Shown: positions 47,161 through 56,212 of the stretch, one piece after another
Position numbering within the stretch: position 1 is the first letter of the stretch
Layout of the letters: each line of letters opens with the position of its first letter
Assembly (NCBI RefSeq): GCF_000429085.1
Contig: NZ_AUBE01000033.1
Span: forward strand, 1 to 56,547
Length of the DNA stretch: 56,547 bases
Source of the DNA: Streptomyces flavidovirens DSM 40150
GTDB lineage: Bacteria > Actinomycetota > Actinomycetes > Streptomycetales > Streptomycetaceae
Direction of reading: 5' to 3'
Notes under the pieces: model-generated
Database searches by the model: none
The model's input: the letters and a program-made list of their open reading frames with translations, nothing else
What the model was told of the DNA's origin: nothing
Translations under genes and position numbers: made by a program

Positions 47161-47198
47161 CTGGACAGTTGTGGCCGATGCTGGACGACTCTGGACAG
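47161..47198. promoter_or_regulatory. Phased CTGGAC repeats upstream of the HTH gene
   Basis: CTGGAC occurs at 47161, 47181 and 47191, at 20- and 10-base intervals, so on one face of the helix. Related copies are CCGGACAG at 47118-47125 and the inverse CTGTCC at 47083-47088. The group lies between the divergent small membrane protein gene and the HTH gene and could be its operator array. Confidence 0.45.
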
Positions 47199-47232
47199 GC
47201 GGCGGCAACGAACCATGAGACGGGGCGGGGCG

Positions 47233-48152
47233 ATGACTGATGACTCCCTGGCGAAACAGCTGGGCCGCTTGCGTGTCCGGGCTGGCAACCCATCGCTGCG
47301 AGACCTGGAGAAGCTCACCGATCGCCAAGGCAGAAGGATGAGCCGGGCCTCTATCCAGGATAAGTTCTCCGGAACTAGTGGTCTGAAAATGGTCCAGGTG
47401 CTGGCTCTGGTTCGAGCATGCGCCGACTACGCGCATTCGATCGGCGTTCCACTTCCGCCTGAAGATACCGACGAGCAATTTTGGCAAGAAAAGGCAGCAC
47501 ACCCCACTGCGCCCAAAAATCGGCATGTCGTTGAGCCGCCACACGAGACGGACCCCCAGGAATCCCAGGATCAAAAAACCGGCGACTCATCTGATCTAGA
47601 GGCGCTAATCTCGCCCCTCATCAACGCCGGCATGGAGGATATTGCAAATCTCGCAAGACAGGGGGCAGGCCAACCCCTAGAAACATGGCTGCCAGCTGTC
47701 ATTGTTGCACTCGGCCACGCACATATGGATTACCAAAGTTTCCTCAACTTGGCCGCCCACGCACCACCTGGCAGATAGTGGAAATCCTCGAATCGATCGC
47801 CGAGGACGGTCCCGAAAATATCGGCAACCGATACTTTCAGACCTGCCTGCTGACGCAGCACTCCTCCGAGATACCCAAACTTCTAGTCGCACTTCGCCGG
47901 GCCGAAGGAGAGCTGAGCTTCTGGTACGCACATAATTTCGTTGACGCCATTCTCGGCAAAGGCGACTGACTAGGGGGCACCAGGCCAGATCTGGCCGACG
48001 TCCTGCGAGCGCTGCGCGCGGCCACACTGAAGGACGACGCCGATAAACTCGCAGAGGATATCGGGCTGCACGCATGGCCCAGAATAACATTGGCGACTGC
48101 CGGAGCTATCCCTGAAGCATTTCTCGGGGATCGAGAGCTCAGTCGGTACTGA
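47233..48152 (+). pseudogene. HTH regulator with helical-repeat C terminus, disrupted
   Basis: From ATG 47233: an N-terminal HTH of the type common on Streptomyces accessory DNA (LAKQLGRLRVRAGNPSLRDL, RASIQDKFSGTSGLKMVQVL), an acidic linker, then helical repeats (LPAVIVALGHAHMDYQSFLN). Near 47765 the reading continues in another frame (TWQIVEILESIAEDGPENIG, IPKLLVALRRAEGELSFWYA), meets TGA at 47967-47969, and continues in frame (DLADVLRALRAATLKDDADK) to a final TGA at 48150-48152. The LxALRRA-type units recur about every 45 residues. One frameshift and one nonsense codon. Confidence 0.65.
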
Positions 48153-48163
48153 CCGCGCCGATC

Positions 48164-48985
48164 GTGCCGACTCTCGGCCCCGTCCACCCCCACGTCCTCA
48201 CTGTCGACCTCTTCGAGGACACACTGCGAGCGGCCGTCACTGGCCGGTCCTTCCTCCACTACGACAAGGACCGGCGCTGGAGTAGCGAGAAGGACGAGAC
48301 AGTCCTCTGCGGCGATGTGGTCCATCAGCCCGACCACACCCTCATGCCCACCCTGACCCGGCGTGGACGCGGCACCGTCAAGGTCTTCGCCTACGGGCAC
48401 CATGGCAGCGTTGTGAACGAGGCCGCCGAGCTTGCGGTGAAGCTCGCCGCCGTGCACGACGCGATGAAGGCCCAGGTTGTGCGCCCGCTTGGCCCCGAGA
48501 CCGCCTTCCCGCGCGGCACACGCATCCAGCTCAAGGACTTCACCACCTGCCCGTGCCCAGACCTCGGCGGCCCGGTCCGCCCTATGCCCGACTGGCCGAC
48601 CGCCGTGCAGGACACCTTCGCGCCGTTCGCCGCGGCCATGGCCGCGGATGGCCTGGCCTTCCTCCACGCCCAAATGCAGGCCGGCCGGTGCGGCCCGGTC
48701 CTCGCCGCCGCCGTCGAGGGCCAAATCTTGGGTGCGATCGGCCCCATGGAAGTACGCACCGACGCGATCGGATGCCACCAGCTCATGCCCCAGTACTTCG
48801 CCGTCCTGCCCGAGGCCCGAGGGCAGGGCCTGGGTCGCGCCCTGTGGCGGGCCGCGATGTACTGGGGCCAGTCCCACGGCGCGGTCTACCAGCTCCTCCA
48901 AACCGAGGTCGGCGGCCCATCCGACAGGCTGTGCCAAGCCGAAGGGCTGACTTCCCTCGGCTTCAGCCACACCACACCTGCGTAG
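48164..48985 (+). CDS. GNAT family N-acetyltransferase
   Basis: 273 residues from GTG 48164; the ribosome site is weak. The C-terminal GNAT fold is clear (GPVLAAAVEGQILGAIGPME, QYFAVLPEARGQGLGRALWR, LQTEVGGPSDRLCQAEGLTS). The N-terminal ~150 residues (VNEAAELAVKLAAVHDAMKA, GTRIQLKDFTTCPCPDLGGP) are an additional domain I do not recognise. It follows the disrupted HTH gene by 11 bases and may have formed a regulator-enzyme pair with it. Confidence 0.75.
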   Translation: MPTLGPVHPHVLTVDLFEDTLRAAVTGRSFLHYDKDRRWSSEKDETVLCGDVVHQPDHTLMPTLTRRGRGTVKVFAYGHHGSVVNEAAELAVKLAAVHDAMKAQVVRPLGPETAFPRGTRIQLKDFTTCPCPDLGGPVRPMPDWPTAVQDTFAPFAAAMAADGLAFLHAQMQAGRCGPVLAAAVEGQILGAIGPMEVRTDAIGCHQLMPQYFAVLPEARGQGLGRALWRAAMYWGQSHGAVYQLLQTEVGGPSDRLCQAEGLTSLGFSHTTPA

Positions 48986-50391
48986 CCGCTTCAGAACCTC
49001 TGCGCGTACACGCCAACTACAGTTCCCGCCTTGACTGTTCGCCCACGCTGGCGCGGCGTACAACGCGGTCGGCCGGAGCGGCTTTGGCCGGTGTCCTGTT
49101 CGGGTTGGGGTCGGGCATGTGCAGGGGGCCGTACGCTGGCCCGGCAACTCGGGCAGGCTTTGCCCCTGCCCGGAATTTGAACGAGTGGCCCCCTGGACTT
49201 GCCCGACGCGGGCCCCGGCCCGAACAGGTGGGTAAAGCCGTGGAGGCCGGCCGCCCCGCCACGACTGGCTGAAGAGCAATCCGCGGCGACCTGTGCGGGC
49301 CTGGCCCGCGTCCCAATGCTGTCGGCCGCGCTCGCCGTGGGACGACTGGCGGGGTTCTTCACGTATCCGGTTGCCCGCTCCTCGGGCTTTTGCGGCGCGA
49401 GCGGGCAGGGGCCGTCGCAGGCGGTGGCGGAGACATGGAGCCAGCGGCGGCCTGGGGCCGCCGCGCCGCGCGGCCCGCGTCAGCGGGCCGCCTTGATCCA
49501 GTAAAGAAACTTTGGACAGCTCACCCCTTGGGCCACTTCGGCCGGTAGGGAGTGGGCTATTTTGCCATGCAATACCCGGCGTATCCGCAGAATCTCATTT
49601 CACCCGGCTCAGCATGGTCTGTTCGCGGAATCGCGTTCCCTTATCCACAGGATCGGCGTGGTCTCCTGCTCTTCGCACGGAGTTGTCCACAGGTGGGAGG
49701 GGTGCGGCATGGCTGTTCGGGAGGGGTGTCCGCTTTCGCTGATTGCGTGCGGCTCGCGCCGGAGGTTCCGGTGTCTATGCACACGGAATGCGGGAGATGT
49801 GATCCACGCCACAAATTTGCGAGCCGACGGGCGGCGAAACATAGCCGACGATCCCCGGTTTCCCAAACCGGCGATTCTCCCGACCCTTGTCACCAGCCGG
49901 ATGGTCCGCGTACCGGGAGAGCGGGGTTTGTGATGAGCGTCATACCAGAAAGTTGGTGGGCAAGTGTCACGGATTCAGCGATCTCGACACCTGTAGCAGA
50001 TGACCGCCGCGAACTCTCTTGGGCGGCTCGTATCAGGCAGGGCGGGAATTCCGAATTCCCGGGTTCTCCGGAGAATTCCCGGAGGGCTGCGGCCTGGGAA
50101 GCGGAGGTGGAGCGGGTGGTGATCGAGAGGCCTCAGAGCCGGCCGGAGCGGTTGGCGGCCTCCCGTAGGGCGGAACGGTTCAGCACCGTCGCCGCCCGCA
50201 CGGCGGGATGTCAGCGGGGATTCTCGCGGCCTGTCCCGTCCGGTGGGCTACAGGGTTGCCACCAAGCGTCCGGTTTCAGCAGGCTTCCCGGACGAGAGGC
50301 CGGACGGCATGCGCGTGCGTCGCCAGTGCGGGGCATTGAGGGGTTTTGCGAGACGGTACGGAAGAACAGCACGGGGATGGGCGGGGAAACA
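48986..50391. other. 1.4 kb without a supported gene; DnaA-box-like and palindromic sites
   Basis: Open frames here lack coding bias, ribosome sites and recognisable motifs. The part 49500-50080 is less GC-rich than its surroundings. It holds TTATCCACA (49641-49649) and TTGTCCACA (49683-49691), 42 bases apart, which match DnaA-box consensus forms. It also holds a small hairpin CCGGTTTCCCAAACCGG (49856-49872), GGGAATTC/GAATTCCC (50044-50060), and the perfect palindrome TTCTCCGGAGAA (50064-50075). This may be a replication or transfer locus of the element. Confidence 0.55.
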
Positions 50392-50541
50392 GTGAACGAG
50401 TCGGAGATCGCGGCGCTGGAAGCGGACGTGCAGGAATTGGCCGACGAGGTGGCCGAGTTCGCAGCACTCATGCAGAGGGCGGCTCGGGAACTTGGTTCTC
50501 TTGCCCGTCGATGTGGTCTGCCATCTTCTGCATCAGAGTGA
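50392..50541 (+). CDS. Small coiled-coil protein
   Basis: 49 residues from GTG 50392 behind GGGG: ESEIAALEADVQELADEVAE then FAALMQRAARELGSLARRCG, a regular acidic heptad pattern. It overlaps the 3' end of the GntR gene on the other strand by 74 bases, which lowers confidence. Function unknown. Confidence 0.4.
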   Translation: MNESEIAALEADVQELADEVAEFAALMQRAARELGSLARRCGLPSSASE

Positions 50542-50938
50542 ACATCTTGGCCATGTCCTGCTTCATGCCGGCCAGTTGGAACTTGAGGTCTTCAACTTCC
50601 ATGGACAGGCGCATGTAGCGGTCTTCGTCAGGAGTGAGGGGGGACGCGTCAGCGGACGCGTCCCCTTCTCCGCTTCCGGCTGCCGGAGTTCCGCCCTCCG
50701 CGCTGGGCCGGCGGATAAAGCTGCCCCGGCCCTGAATGCTGTAGATCAGTCCCTCGGTTTTGAGCATCCGGAAGGCGTTCTGCACGGTGGCGCTGGCAAG
50801 TCCGAACTGCTCTTGCAGCTCCCGCGAGGAGGGGACCTTGTCGCCGGGGCCCAGTTCGCCGCTCTGGATCTTGCGACGGAGGTAGTCGGCCACCTGGACG
50901 TAGGGCGGCCGGGAGTCGTCTTCGAGGGGCAGTGTCAT
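50468..50938 (-). CDS. GntR-family regulator of the AICE (KorSA-like)
   Basis: 156 residues. The winged HTH is at about 10-75 (PPYVQVADYLRRKIQSGELG, PSSRELQEQFGLASATVQNA, FRMLKTEGLIYSIQGRGSFI). The C terminus is not a UTRA domain but an acidic linker and a helical coil (RLSMEVEDLKFQLAGMKQDM). Relatives on pSAM2-like elements repress transfer genes. ATG 50938 is chosen. It is divergent from the transfer operon, with a palindrome between them. Confidence 0.88.
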   Translation of the reverse strand: MTLPLEDDSRPPYVQVADYLRRKIQSGELGPGDKVPSSRELQEQFGLASATVQNAFRMLKTEGLIYSIQGRGSFIRRPSAEGGTPAAGSGEGDASADASPLTPDEDRYMRLSMEVEDLKFQLAGMKQDMAKMFTLMQKMADHIDGQENQVPEPPSA

Positions 50939-51007
50939 GCCCGCAGGATACGACCGCCGCCTTCGCCTTACCTGCGAAACCCATGGGTAGCAGGCATGGT
51001 CCAACAC

Positions 51008-51029
51008 CTAGGTGTAGCAGTACGCCTAG
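51008..51029. promoter_or_regulatory. Operator candidate between the GntR gene and the transfer operon
   Basis: Arms CTAGGTGTA (51008-51016) and TACGCCTAG (51021-51029) pair at 8 of 9 positions around a 4-base spacer, with a nested palindrome ACACCTAGGTGT at 51004-51015. The position, 70 bases upstream of both genes, fits repression of both directions by the GntR protein. Confidence 0.6.
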
Positions 51030-51098
51030 TGCGTTGTGGTTAGCTTTTGGTCGTGGCCGAACAAGCGGTCACTTCCCCACCGAAAGGGCCTATCTGCC

Positions 51099-51485
51099 AT
51101 GGCCAGGACCGTTATCCGTGTGCACGTGCTGGACACCACGAACGTCATGACCGGTACGCCGCCGGTGCCGAAGTGGAAGAACCAGGAGACCGGTGAGCGT
51201 GCGGTGGACCGGGAGACCGGTGAGCCGCTGTTCACGGTGACGCTCTTCCTGATGGAGGACGAGCGCGCCGAGACGATGAAGGTGACCGTTCCGCAGTCCG
51301 GGCTTCCGAACGGTCTGCACCCGGGCCGCTTCGTCCGTCCGGTCAACCTCTTCGCGGCCCCGTGGGCGCGGGTCTTCAACGACCAGCTTCAGGACGGGGT
51401 GGCCTACCGCTGCGACGCCCTGGAACTGGTCCAGACCCCGTTCCTGCCGCAGGAGATGCCCGCACCCGAGGGCGCTGTGGCGTGA
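51099..51485 (+). CDS. Conserved AICE protein, unknown function
   Basis: 128 residues from ATG 51099 (AAAGGG upstream). Sequence: MARTVIRVHVLDTTNVMTGT, WKNQETGERAVDRETGEPLF, KVTVPQSGLPNGLHPGRFVR, FNDQLQDGVAYRCDALELVQ. It has a beta-rich character and no membrane segment. I recognise the type from pSAM2-like elements, where it is the first gene of the transfer operon, but no function is known to me. Confidence 0.75.
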   Translation: MARTVIRVHVLDTTNVMTGTPPVPKWKNQETGERAVDRETGEPLFTVTLFLMEDERAETMKVTVPQSGLPNGLHPGRFVRPVNLFAAPWARVFNDQLQDGVAYRCDALELVQTPFLPQEMPAPEGAVA

Positions 51486-51667
51486 CGTTGCTCCCCGTAC
51501 CCCGGGGTGAACCCAAGGATAGTGGCCGCCCGCTCGTGATCTTCATGAACGAAGCGGCCGCCTACCTGGAGCCCCAGCTCCCTTTGATCTTGCGCGTCCC
51601 CGCGCGCTCGGCGGCCCATGACATGGCGCCGCTCGAATTGTCGAACAGAACGAAGGAGGACCGGTGA
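51482..51667 (+). CDS. Small AICE protein
   Basis: 61 residues from GTG 51482, overlapping the previous stop (GTGA) and overlapping the traB ATG by 4 bases (ATGA at the end). TLLPVPRGEPKDSGRPLVIF, EAAAYLEPQLPLILRVPARS. No recognisable domain. The tight overlaps on both sides support real translation. Confidence 0.65.
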   Translation: MTLLPVPRGEPKDSGRPLVIFMNEAAAYLEPQLPLILRVPARSAAHDMAPLELSNRTKEDR

Positions 51668-53075
51668 ACGAGCTGAACGAAGCGTTCGGCTGGCTGGGCG
51701 CCGCTGTCTGGCTGGGCCTGGCTGCGATCGCCCTCTGGGCGGTGGTGTGGCTGGTGCGCTACTTCATGGCCTCACCGATGGAGCGGGTCAGCATCCGGCA
51801 GGCGGTCCGGATCCGGTGGGCTGGAAGCGGCTCGCGCAGATGGCCGGACTGTCGGTCACGGACAAGATGCCGACCGCGCTTGCCTCGCTTGCGAACACGG
51901 ACGGCAAGCAACCCCAGCCCCGGGTCCTGACTCCGAACCTCAAGGTCACTCCGGACGCCTTCGGGGTGATGGCGTGGGCGAACTGCCTGCCGAAGGTCGG
52001 CCTTGCGGAGTTCCAGAAGGCGGCTCCCTACCTCGCGGACGCCTGGCGCATGACCCGTGTGTCCGTGGTGCCGGGGGACAAGCCCGGACAGGTCATGTTG
52101 CGCGGGGTGCGCGTGGACCCGCTGATCACGCCCACCACGCACGTGCCCACCGGTCGCCCGCCGCAGGAGTAAGCGCTGTGGGAATTGGGGGTGGATGAGT
52201 TCGGCATGCCCGTCTTCGTGCCCTTGAAGGAAGTGCCCGGGGTGGCGATGGGCGGCCTGCCCGGCTTCGGGAAGACCTCGTGCGTGAACCGGCTGGTGTG
52301 CGACTGGGCGCCCTCGCCGGCCGTGCAGTTCGCCTTCCTCGACGGGAAGGTGTCCCACGCCTATGAGGGTGACTACGCCGACCTGGTCCAGCGGGCCTTC
52401 GCCTTCTGCGGTGACGACCTGGAGAAGGCGAACAAGCTCCTCAAGGAACTTGTGGAACTGCGCCGGGCCCGCTCCGCGTCCATCCGCAAGGTGCTGGGCG
52501 TGAAGAACATGTGGCACGTCGGCCCGTCCGAAGCCTGGCCGCTGGTCGTCATCGTCATCGACGAAGCCCACACCTACTTCCGCGACCACAGGGGCTCCGA
52601 CCCGGCCACCAAGCGACTCGCCGCCCTGGCTGCGGAGAACGCCCGACTGGCGGAAGACCTGGTCAAGAAGGGACGCTCGGTCGGTCTCCTGACGTTCCTG
52701 ACCACGCAGAAGACAACCGGGGATGCGATCCCCACGTTCATCCGGGACGTGTGCCCGGTCGGGCTGTCCTTCGCGCAGAAGACCGCTGACGCTGCCGTTG
52801 CCGCGCTCGGCGACGACATCCGCGAGTGGCCCGACGTCAGTCCGGTCACCCTTCAGGACCCCGCCTATGTCGGCGTCGCGGTCATGTCCCAGCACGGCCA
52901 CCCCGGCTTCATCCGCATCCGAACCCCCTACGTCTACGACGAGGACGCCGCCCGCGTGGCAGAACAGACTGCCCACCTGGTGCGCCACCCGGCCCGGCTC
53001 CTGGAGAACCTGACCGGCCGCACGGTCGTGGACCTCACCAAGGACGACCCCGAGCCCCCGGCCGTGGCGGCCTGA
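51664..53075 (+). pseudogene. TraB/TraSA-type FtsK-SpoIIIE transfer ATPase, disrupted
   Basis: The N-terminal membrane part (FGWLGAAVWLGLAAIALWAV, WLVRYFMASPMERVSIRQAV) is followed near 51820 by a frame change that a single missing G in a G run would explain; then WKRLAQMAGLSVTDKMPTAL to HVPTGRPPQE, TAA at 52170-52172, and in the same frame ALWELGVDEFGMPVFVPLKE with Walker A GLPGFGKTS and Walker B VVIVIDEAHTY. Such proteins pump double-stranded DNA between mycelia. With one frameshift and one nonsense codon no full protein can be made; the last ~300 codons could still give an ATPase fragment. Confidence 0.8.
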
Positions 53076-53076
53076 C

Positions 53077-53262
53077 ATGCAAGAGAACGTCAGCATCTAC
53101 ATCGAAGCCATGCGGAGGATGATCGCGGCCGGGGACCTCGGTCGGGCCTTGCGGATCGGTATCGCCGCCTACCGCATCGCCAACACCCACGAGCGCCGAG
53201 TCCTGTTGTACTACCTCGGCCCGAACGCCGTCCACCTGGCCGGGTCTGACTCCACCGCCTGA
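53077..53262 (+). CDS. Small conserved AICE protein
   Basis: 61 residues: MQENVSIYIEAMRRMIAAGD, LGRALRIGIAAYRIANTHER, VLLYYLGPNAVHLAG. Mostly helical and soluble. It starts 1 base after the traB stop. The type recurs between tra and spd genes of AICEs; function unknown. Confidence 0.7.
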   Translation: MQENVSIYIEAMRRMIAAGDLGRALRIGIAAYRIANTHERRVLLYYLGPNAVHLAGSDSTA

Positions 53263-53309
53263 CCCGTCTACCTGGCCCCAACTCCTCCCGGAAGGAGGTG
53301 AAACCCCTC

Positions 53310-54086
53310 ATGTCCGAAGACCGGATCACACAGCGCACCGTGACCGTGGTCATGGCGATCATCGCCCTGCTGGCCTTCGTGTTCTCCTTCGGCAACGTCT
53401 GGAGCCTGGCCCTGCGCCTGGGCATCCCCGGCCCCATCGCACCCCTGATCGCCCCGATGGTGGACCTGTCCGTCCTCGGCCTCCTCGTCGCCCTGCGGTA
53501 CCTGTCTCTGCGCGGTGTGGCCGCTGATGATCTCAAGGGCGCAACCCGCCTGATGCACGCCTCCGGCTTCTTCACCCTCGCCCTCAACATCGCCGAACCG
53601 ATCATCGCCGGGCACTACGGCCGCGCCTGCGTGGACGCCGTGGCCCCGCTGCTCCTGCTGGGCTGGGGAGCTGTCGGCCCCGCGCTCCTGCGCCACTTCC
53701 ACGCCGTCACCGCCCCAGCCACCGTTCCAACCCCGCTTCCGGCCCCGGCCCCCGTAGCCGATCCAGCGTCCAACGCGGAACCCGTCCCCGAGGATGCCCC
53801 GGCGGAGACCGAAGCTGACCCTGCCCCGGCGCCGGATCCCGAACCGGCTGCCGTGCCCGAACCACTGGCGCCCCCGGCTCCCGCTCCGGTGATCCACACT
53901 CCCACTCCTGTTGCCGTACCTGTGCCAGCGGTCAAGGTGGCCCCGGCGCTGCTGGACGCCGCCCGCGAGATCGCCGACTCCCACCGCGCGGCAACCGGAC
54001 AGCCGATCACGCTGCCCCAGCTCAAGGCCCGACTCGGCGTCGGCCTTCCCCTGGCCACCGCCGCACATGCGGCCCTGTCGGCCTGA
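53310..54086 (+). CDS. SpdB-like DUF2637 membrane protein
   Basis: 258 residues from ATG 53310 with GGAGGTGA at 53294-53301. Four membrane helices fill residues 10-125 (TVTVVMAIIALLAFVFSFGN, IAPLIAPMVDLSVLGLLVAL, ASGFFTLALNIAEPIIAGHY, VAPLLLLGWGAVGPALLRHF). A long Pro/Ala/Glu-rich linker precedes a short C-terminal helical domain (LLDAAREIADSHRAATGQPI). Such proteins help intramycelial spread of the element. Intact. Confidence 0.85.
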   Translation: MSEDRITQRTVTVVMAIIALLAFVFSFGNVWSLALRLGIPGPIAPLIAPMVDLSVLGLLVALRYLSLRGVAADDLKGATRLMHASGFFTLALNIAEPIIAGHYGRACVDAVAPLLLLGWGAVGPALLRHFHAVTAPATVPTPLPAPAPVADPASNAEPVPEDAPAETEADPAPAPDPEPAAVPEPLAPPAPAPVIHTPTPVAVPVPAVKVAPALLDAAREIADSHRAATGQPITLPQLKARLGVGLPLATAAHAALSA

Positions 54087-54221
54087 CCCTCCCGCCGGCC
54101 TTCCCGGCACCTTCCCCCTCTCGGCCCCCTGGGCCTGGCCCGTCATGCCCCGGGCAGTGCCCCACCTCCACTTCGGTGCTGCCCGGGGACCTGATCACCA
54201 GCGGAAAGGATCCTCCTGCCG

Positions 54222-55690
54222 ATGCCCCGCAACCTCGACCTACGGCACGTGATCAGCCCCGCTGTCCGGGACCTGACCGAACTGGCCAACCTCGAAGACT
54301 TCGACCGCACTCGCGACCAGATCACCCGCCTGCGCGGCTGCACCCGACCCGTCAACCTCGTCGGCCACACCCACACCCGCAACGCCACCACTGGCGAAAC
54401 GATCCGCTCCTACAGCACCAGCGACGAACCCACCGGACGGCCCCTGACCACCTGCGGCAACCGCCGCGCCTCCCGCTGCCCCGCCTGCTCCCGCCTCTAC
54501 GCCGCCGACACCTTCCACCTCGTCCGCGCCGGACTCTGCGGCGGCAAGAACGTCCCCGAAACCGTCCGCACCCACCCCCGCGTCTTCGCCACCCTCACCG
54601 CCCCCTCCTTCGGCCCCGTCCACAACCGGCCCACCACCAAGGACGGCAAGCTCTACCCCTGCCGATGCGGCACTGCCACGCCGAGGACGCCCCCAAACTG
54701 GGGACCCCCCTCAACCCCAGGACGTACGACTACACGGGCGCCGTGCTGTGGAACGCCCACGCGGGCGCCCTGTGGGCACGCTTCACCCTCAACCTCCGCC
54801 GCGCCCTGGCCGCGCACTTCGGCATCACACAAAAGGACATGAAGGCCGCCCTGCGCGTCTCCTTCGCCAAGGTCGCCGAGTACCAGAAGCGCGGCCTGGT
54901 CCACTTCCATGCCGTCATCCGCATCGATGGCCCCGACGGCCACACCAGCGCCCCGCCGGCCTGGGCAGGCGTGGACGACCTCACCCACGCCGTCCGCGCC
55001 GCCGCACCCCGCACCGCTCTCACCGTCACCTCCGCCACCGTGGGAGACCACGAGATCCGCTGGGGCGAGATGCTGGATGTACGGGAGATCACCGCGCTGG
55101 GCGACGGCGAACTCACCGACGCAGCCGTGGCCGGGTACGTCGCCAAGTACGCCACCAAGAGCGCAGAAGACTCCGGCACCGTGGACCGCTCCCTGATCTG
55201 CCGGACCTGTTCCGGGCGGGGCATGGTCGGCGGACGCGCCCGGGACCTCTGCCCCGACTGCGAAGGCACCCGGCAGGCCGAACCCCTGCGGGACCTGCCC
55301 GTGCAGCGGCACGTACGGCAGATGATCCGTACCGCCTGGGACCTGGGTGGCCTGCCCGAGTTCGCGGACCTCAAGCTCTGCAAGTGGGCCCACATGCTCG
55401 GCTTTCGCGGCCATTTCTCCACCAAATCCCGCGCCTACTCCACCACCCTCGGCGCTCTCCGCGACGTACGCCGCGCCTGGCGCCTCGCCCAGGCCGACGT
55501 CGCCCGCGTCCGCGCCGGCCACGCCGCGCCCACCCCGGACACCGTGCTCGTAACCGAAACCTCCTGGGCCTACCTCGCCTCCGGCTACCGCCCCGGCGAA
55601 GAACTCCTCGCCGCCCAGACACGCCACGACATCAACCAGACACGCGCCGACAAGGAACGGACCAAGACCGAAGGAGAGGTATGGCAGTGA
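54222..55690 (+). pseudogene. repSA: RepSA-type rolling-circle replication initiator, frameshifted
   Basis: From ATG 54222: LRHVISPAVRDLTELANLED, VNLVGHTHTRNATTGE, a zinc-knuckle-like CGNRRASRCPACSRLY and RVFATLTAPSFGPVHN. Near 54665-54675 it moves to another frame (RHCHAEDAPKLGTPLNPRTY, LWNAHAGALWARFTLNLRRA). That frame contains the HUH motif HFHAVIRIDG, a second zinc knuckle (CRTCSGRG, CPDCEG) and AGYVAKYATKS with the likely catalytic Tyr. A single-base indel separates the halves, so full-length RepSA is not made. Replication of the excised element would fail. Confidence 0.85.
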
Positions 55691-55884
55691 TCGCCGCACC
55701 AACCACCCGCATGCTCACCATGGTGGAAGCGCTGGCCGAACTGCGCATGTCGCGGGCCGCCTTCTACCGGCTCCGCGCTCGCGGGAAAGCACCCCGCTGC
55801 CTCAAGCTCCCCAACGGGCAGATCCGCATCCGCCGGGCCGACCTCGACGCGTGGTTCGAGGGCTGCGAGGTGCCCACGTGCTGA
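55681..55884 (+). CDS. xis: Excisionase (Xis), MerR-like HTH
   Basis: 67 residues from ATG 55681, which overlaps the repSA end by 10 bases. It is a MerR/AlpA-type HTH: MLTMVEALAELRMSRAAFYR, ARGKAPRCLKLPNGQIRI and RRADLDAWFEGCE. GGAGAGG lies upstream. The repSA-xis-int order is that of pSAM2. It directs excision with Int. It appears intact. Confidence 0.88.
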   Translation: MAVIAAPTTRMLTMVEALAELRMSRAAFYRLRARGKAPRCLKLPNGQIRIRRADLDAWFEGCEVPTC

Positions 55885-56212
55885 CGTACGACGTGCAGAT
55901 CTGGGGCATCCGCAAGCGGGCCAACCGTGCGGCGGCCTACCAACTGCGTTGGCGTGTCGGGATCCAGCCGTTTTCCAAGAGCTACAAGATCAAGGCGCAA
56001 GCCGATGGCCGACGATCTGAGCTGCTGACAGCACTGCGTAACCGCGAGCAGTTCGACACAGAAACGGGTCTCCCCGCGTCGGAGGCGCAGGCGGCTCAGT
56101 CCCCCACCTGGTACGCCCACGCTCGTGTGTACGCGGCCATGAAGTGGCCGACCGCGTCGGCAAAGCACCGCGCGAGCATCGCTGATTCGCTCGCGACAGT
56201 CAGAGGTCGTTT
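55878..56212 (+). pseudogene. int: Tyrosine-recombinase integrase, interrupted by an IS
   Basis: GTG 55878 overlaps the xis stop by 7 bases. The readable N-terminal part is the DNA-arm-binding domain (VQIWGIRKRANRAAAYQLRW, SKSYKIKAQADGRRSELLTA, TWYAHARVYAAMKWPTASAK, ASIADSLATV). At about 56204 the reading passes into IS end sequence and stops at 56246. The catalytic domain with the Arg-His-Arg-Tyr residues is missing here; it may lie beyond the IS, outside the window. Confidence 0.85.

Noticed and set aside
47760..47780. Programmed ribosomal frameshift in the HTH gene
   Set aside because: No slippery heptamer or following stem is evident, and an in-frame TGA follows later, so mutation is the simpler explanation.
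48991..49504. Several 60-125 codon open frames in the AICE's gene-free stretch
   Set aside because: They are Arg/Pro/Gly-rich on both strands with no start signals or motifs; composition explains them.
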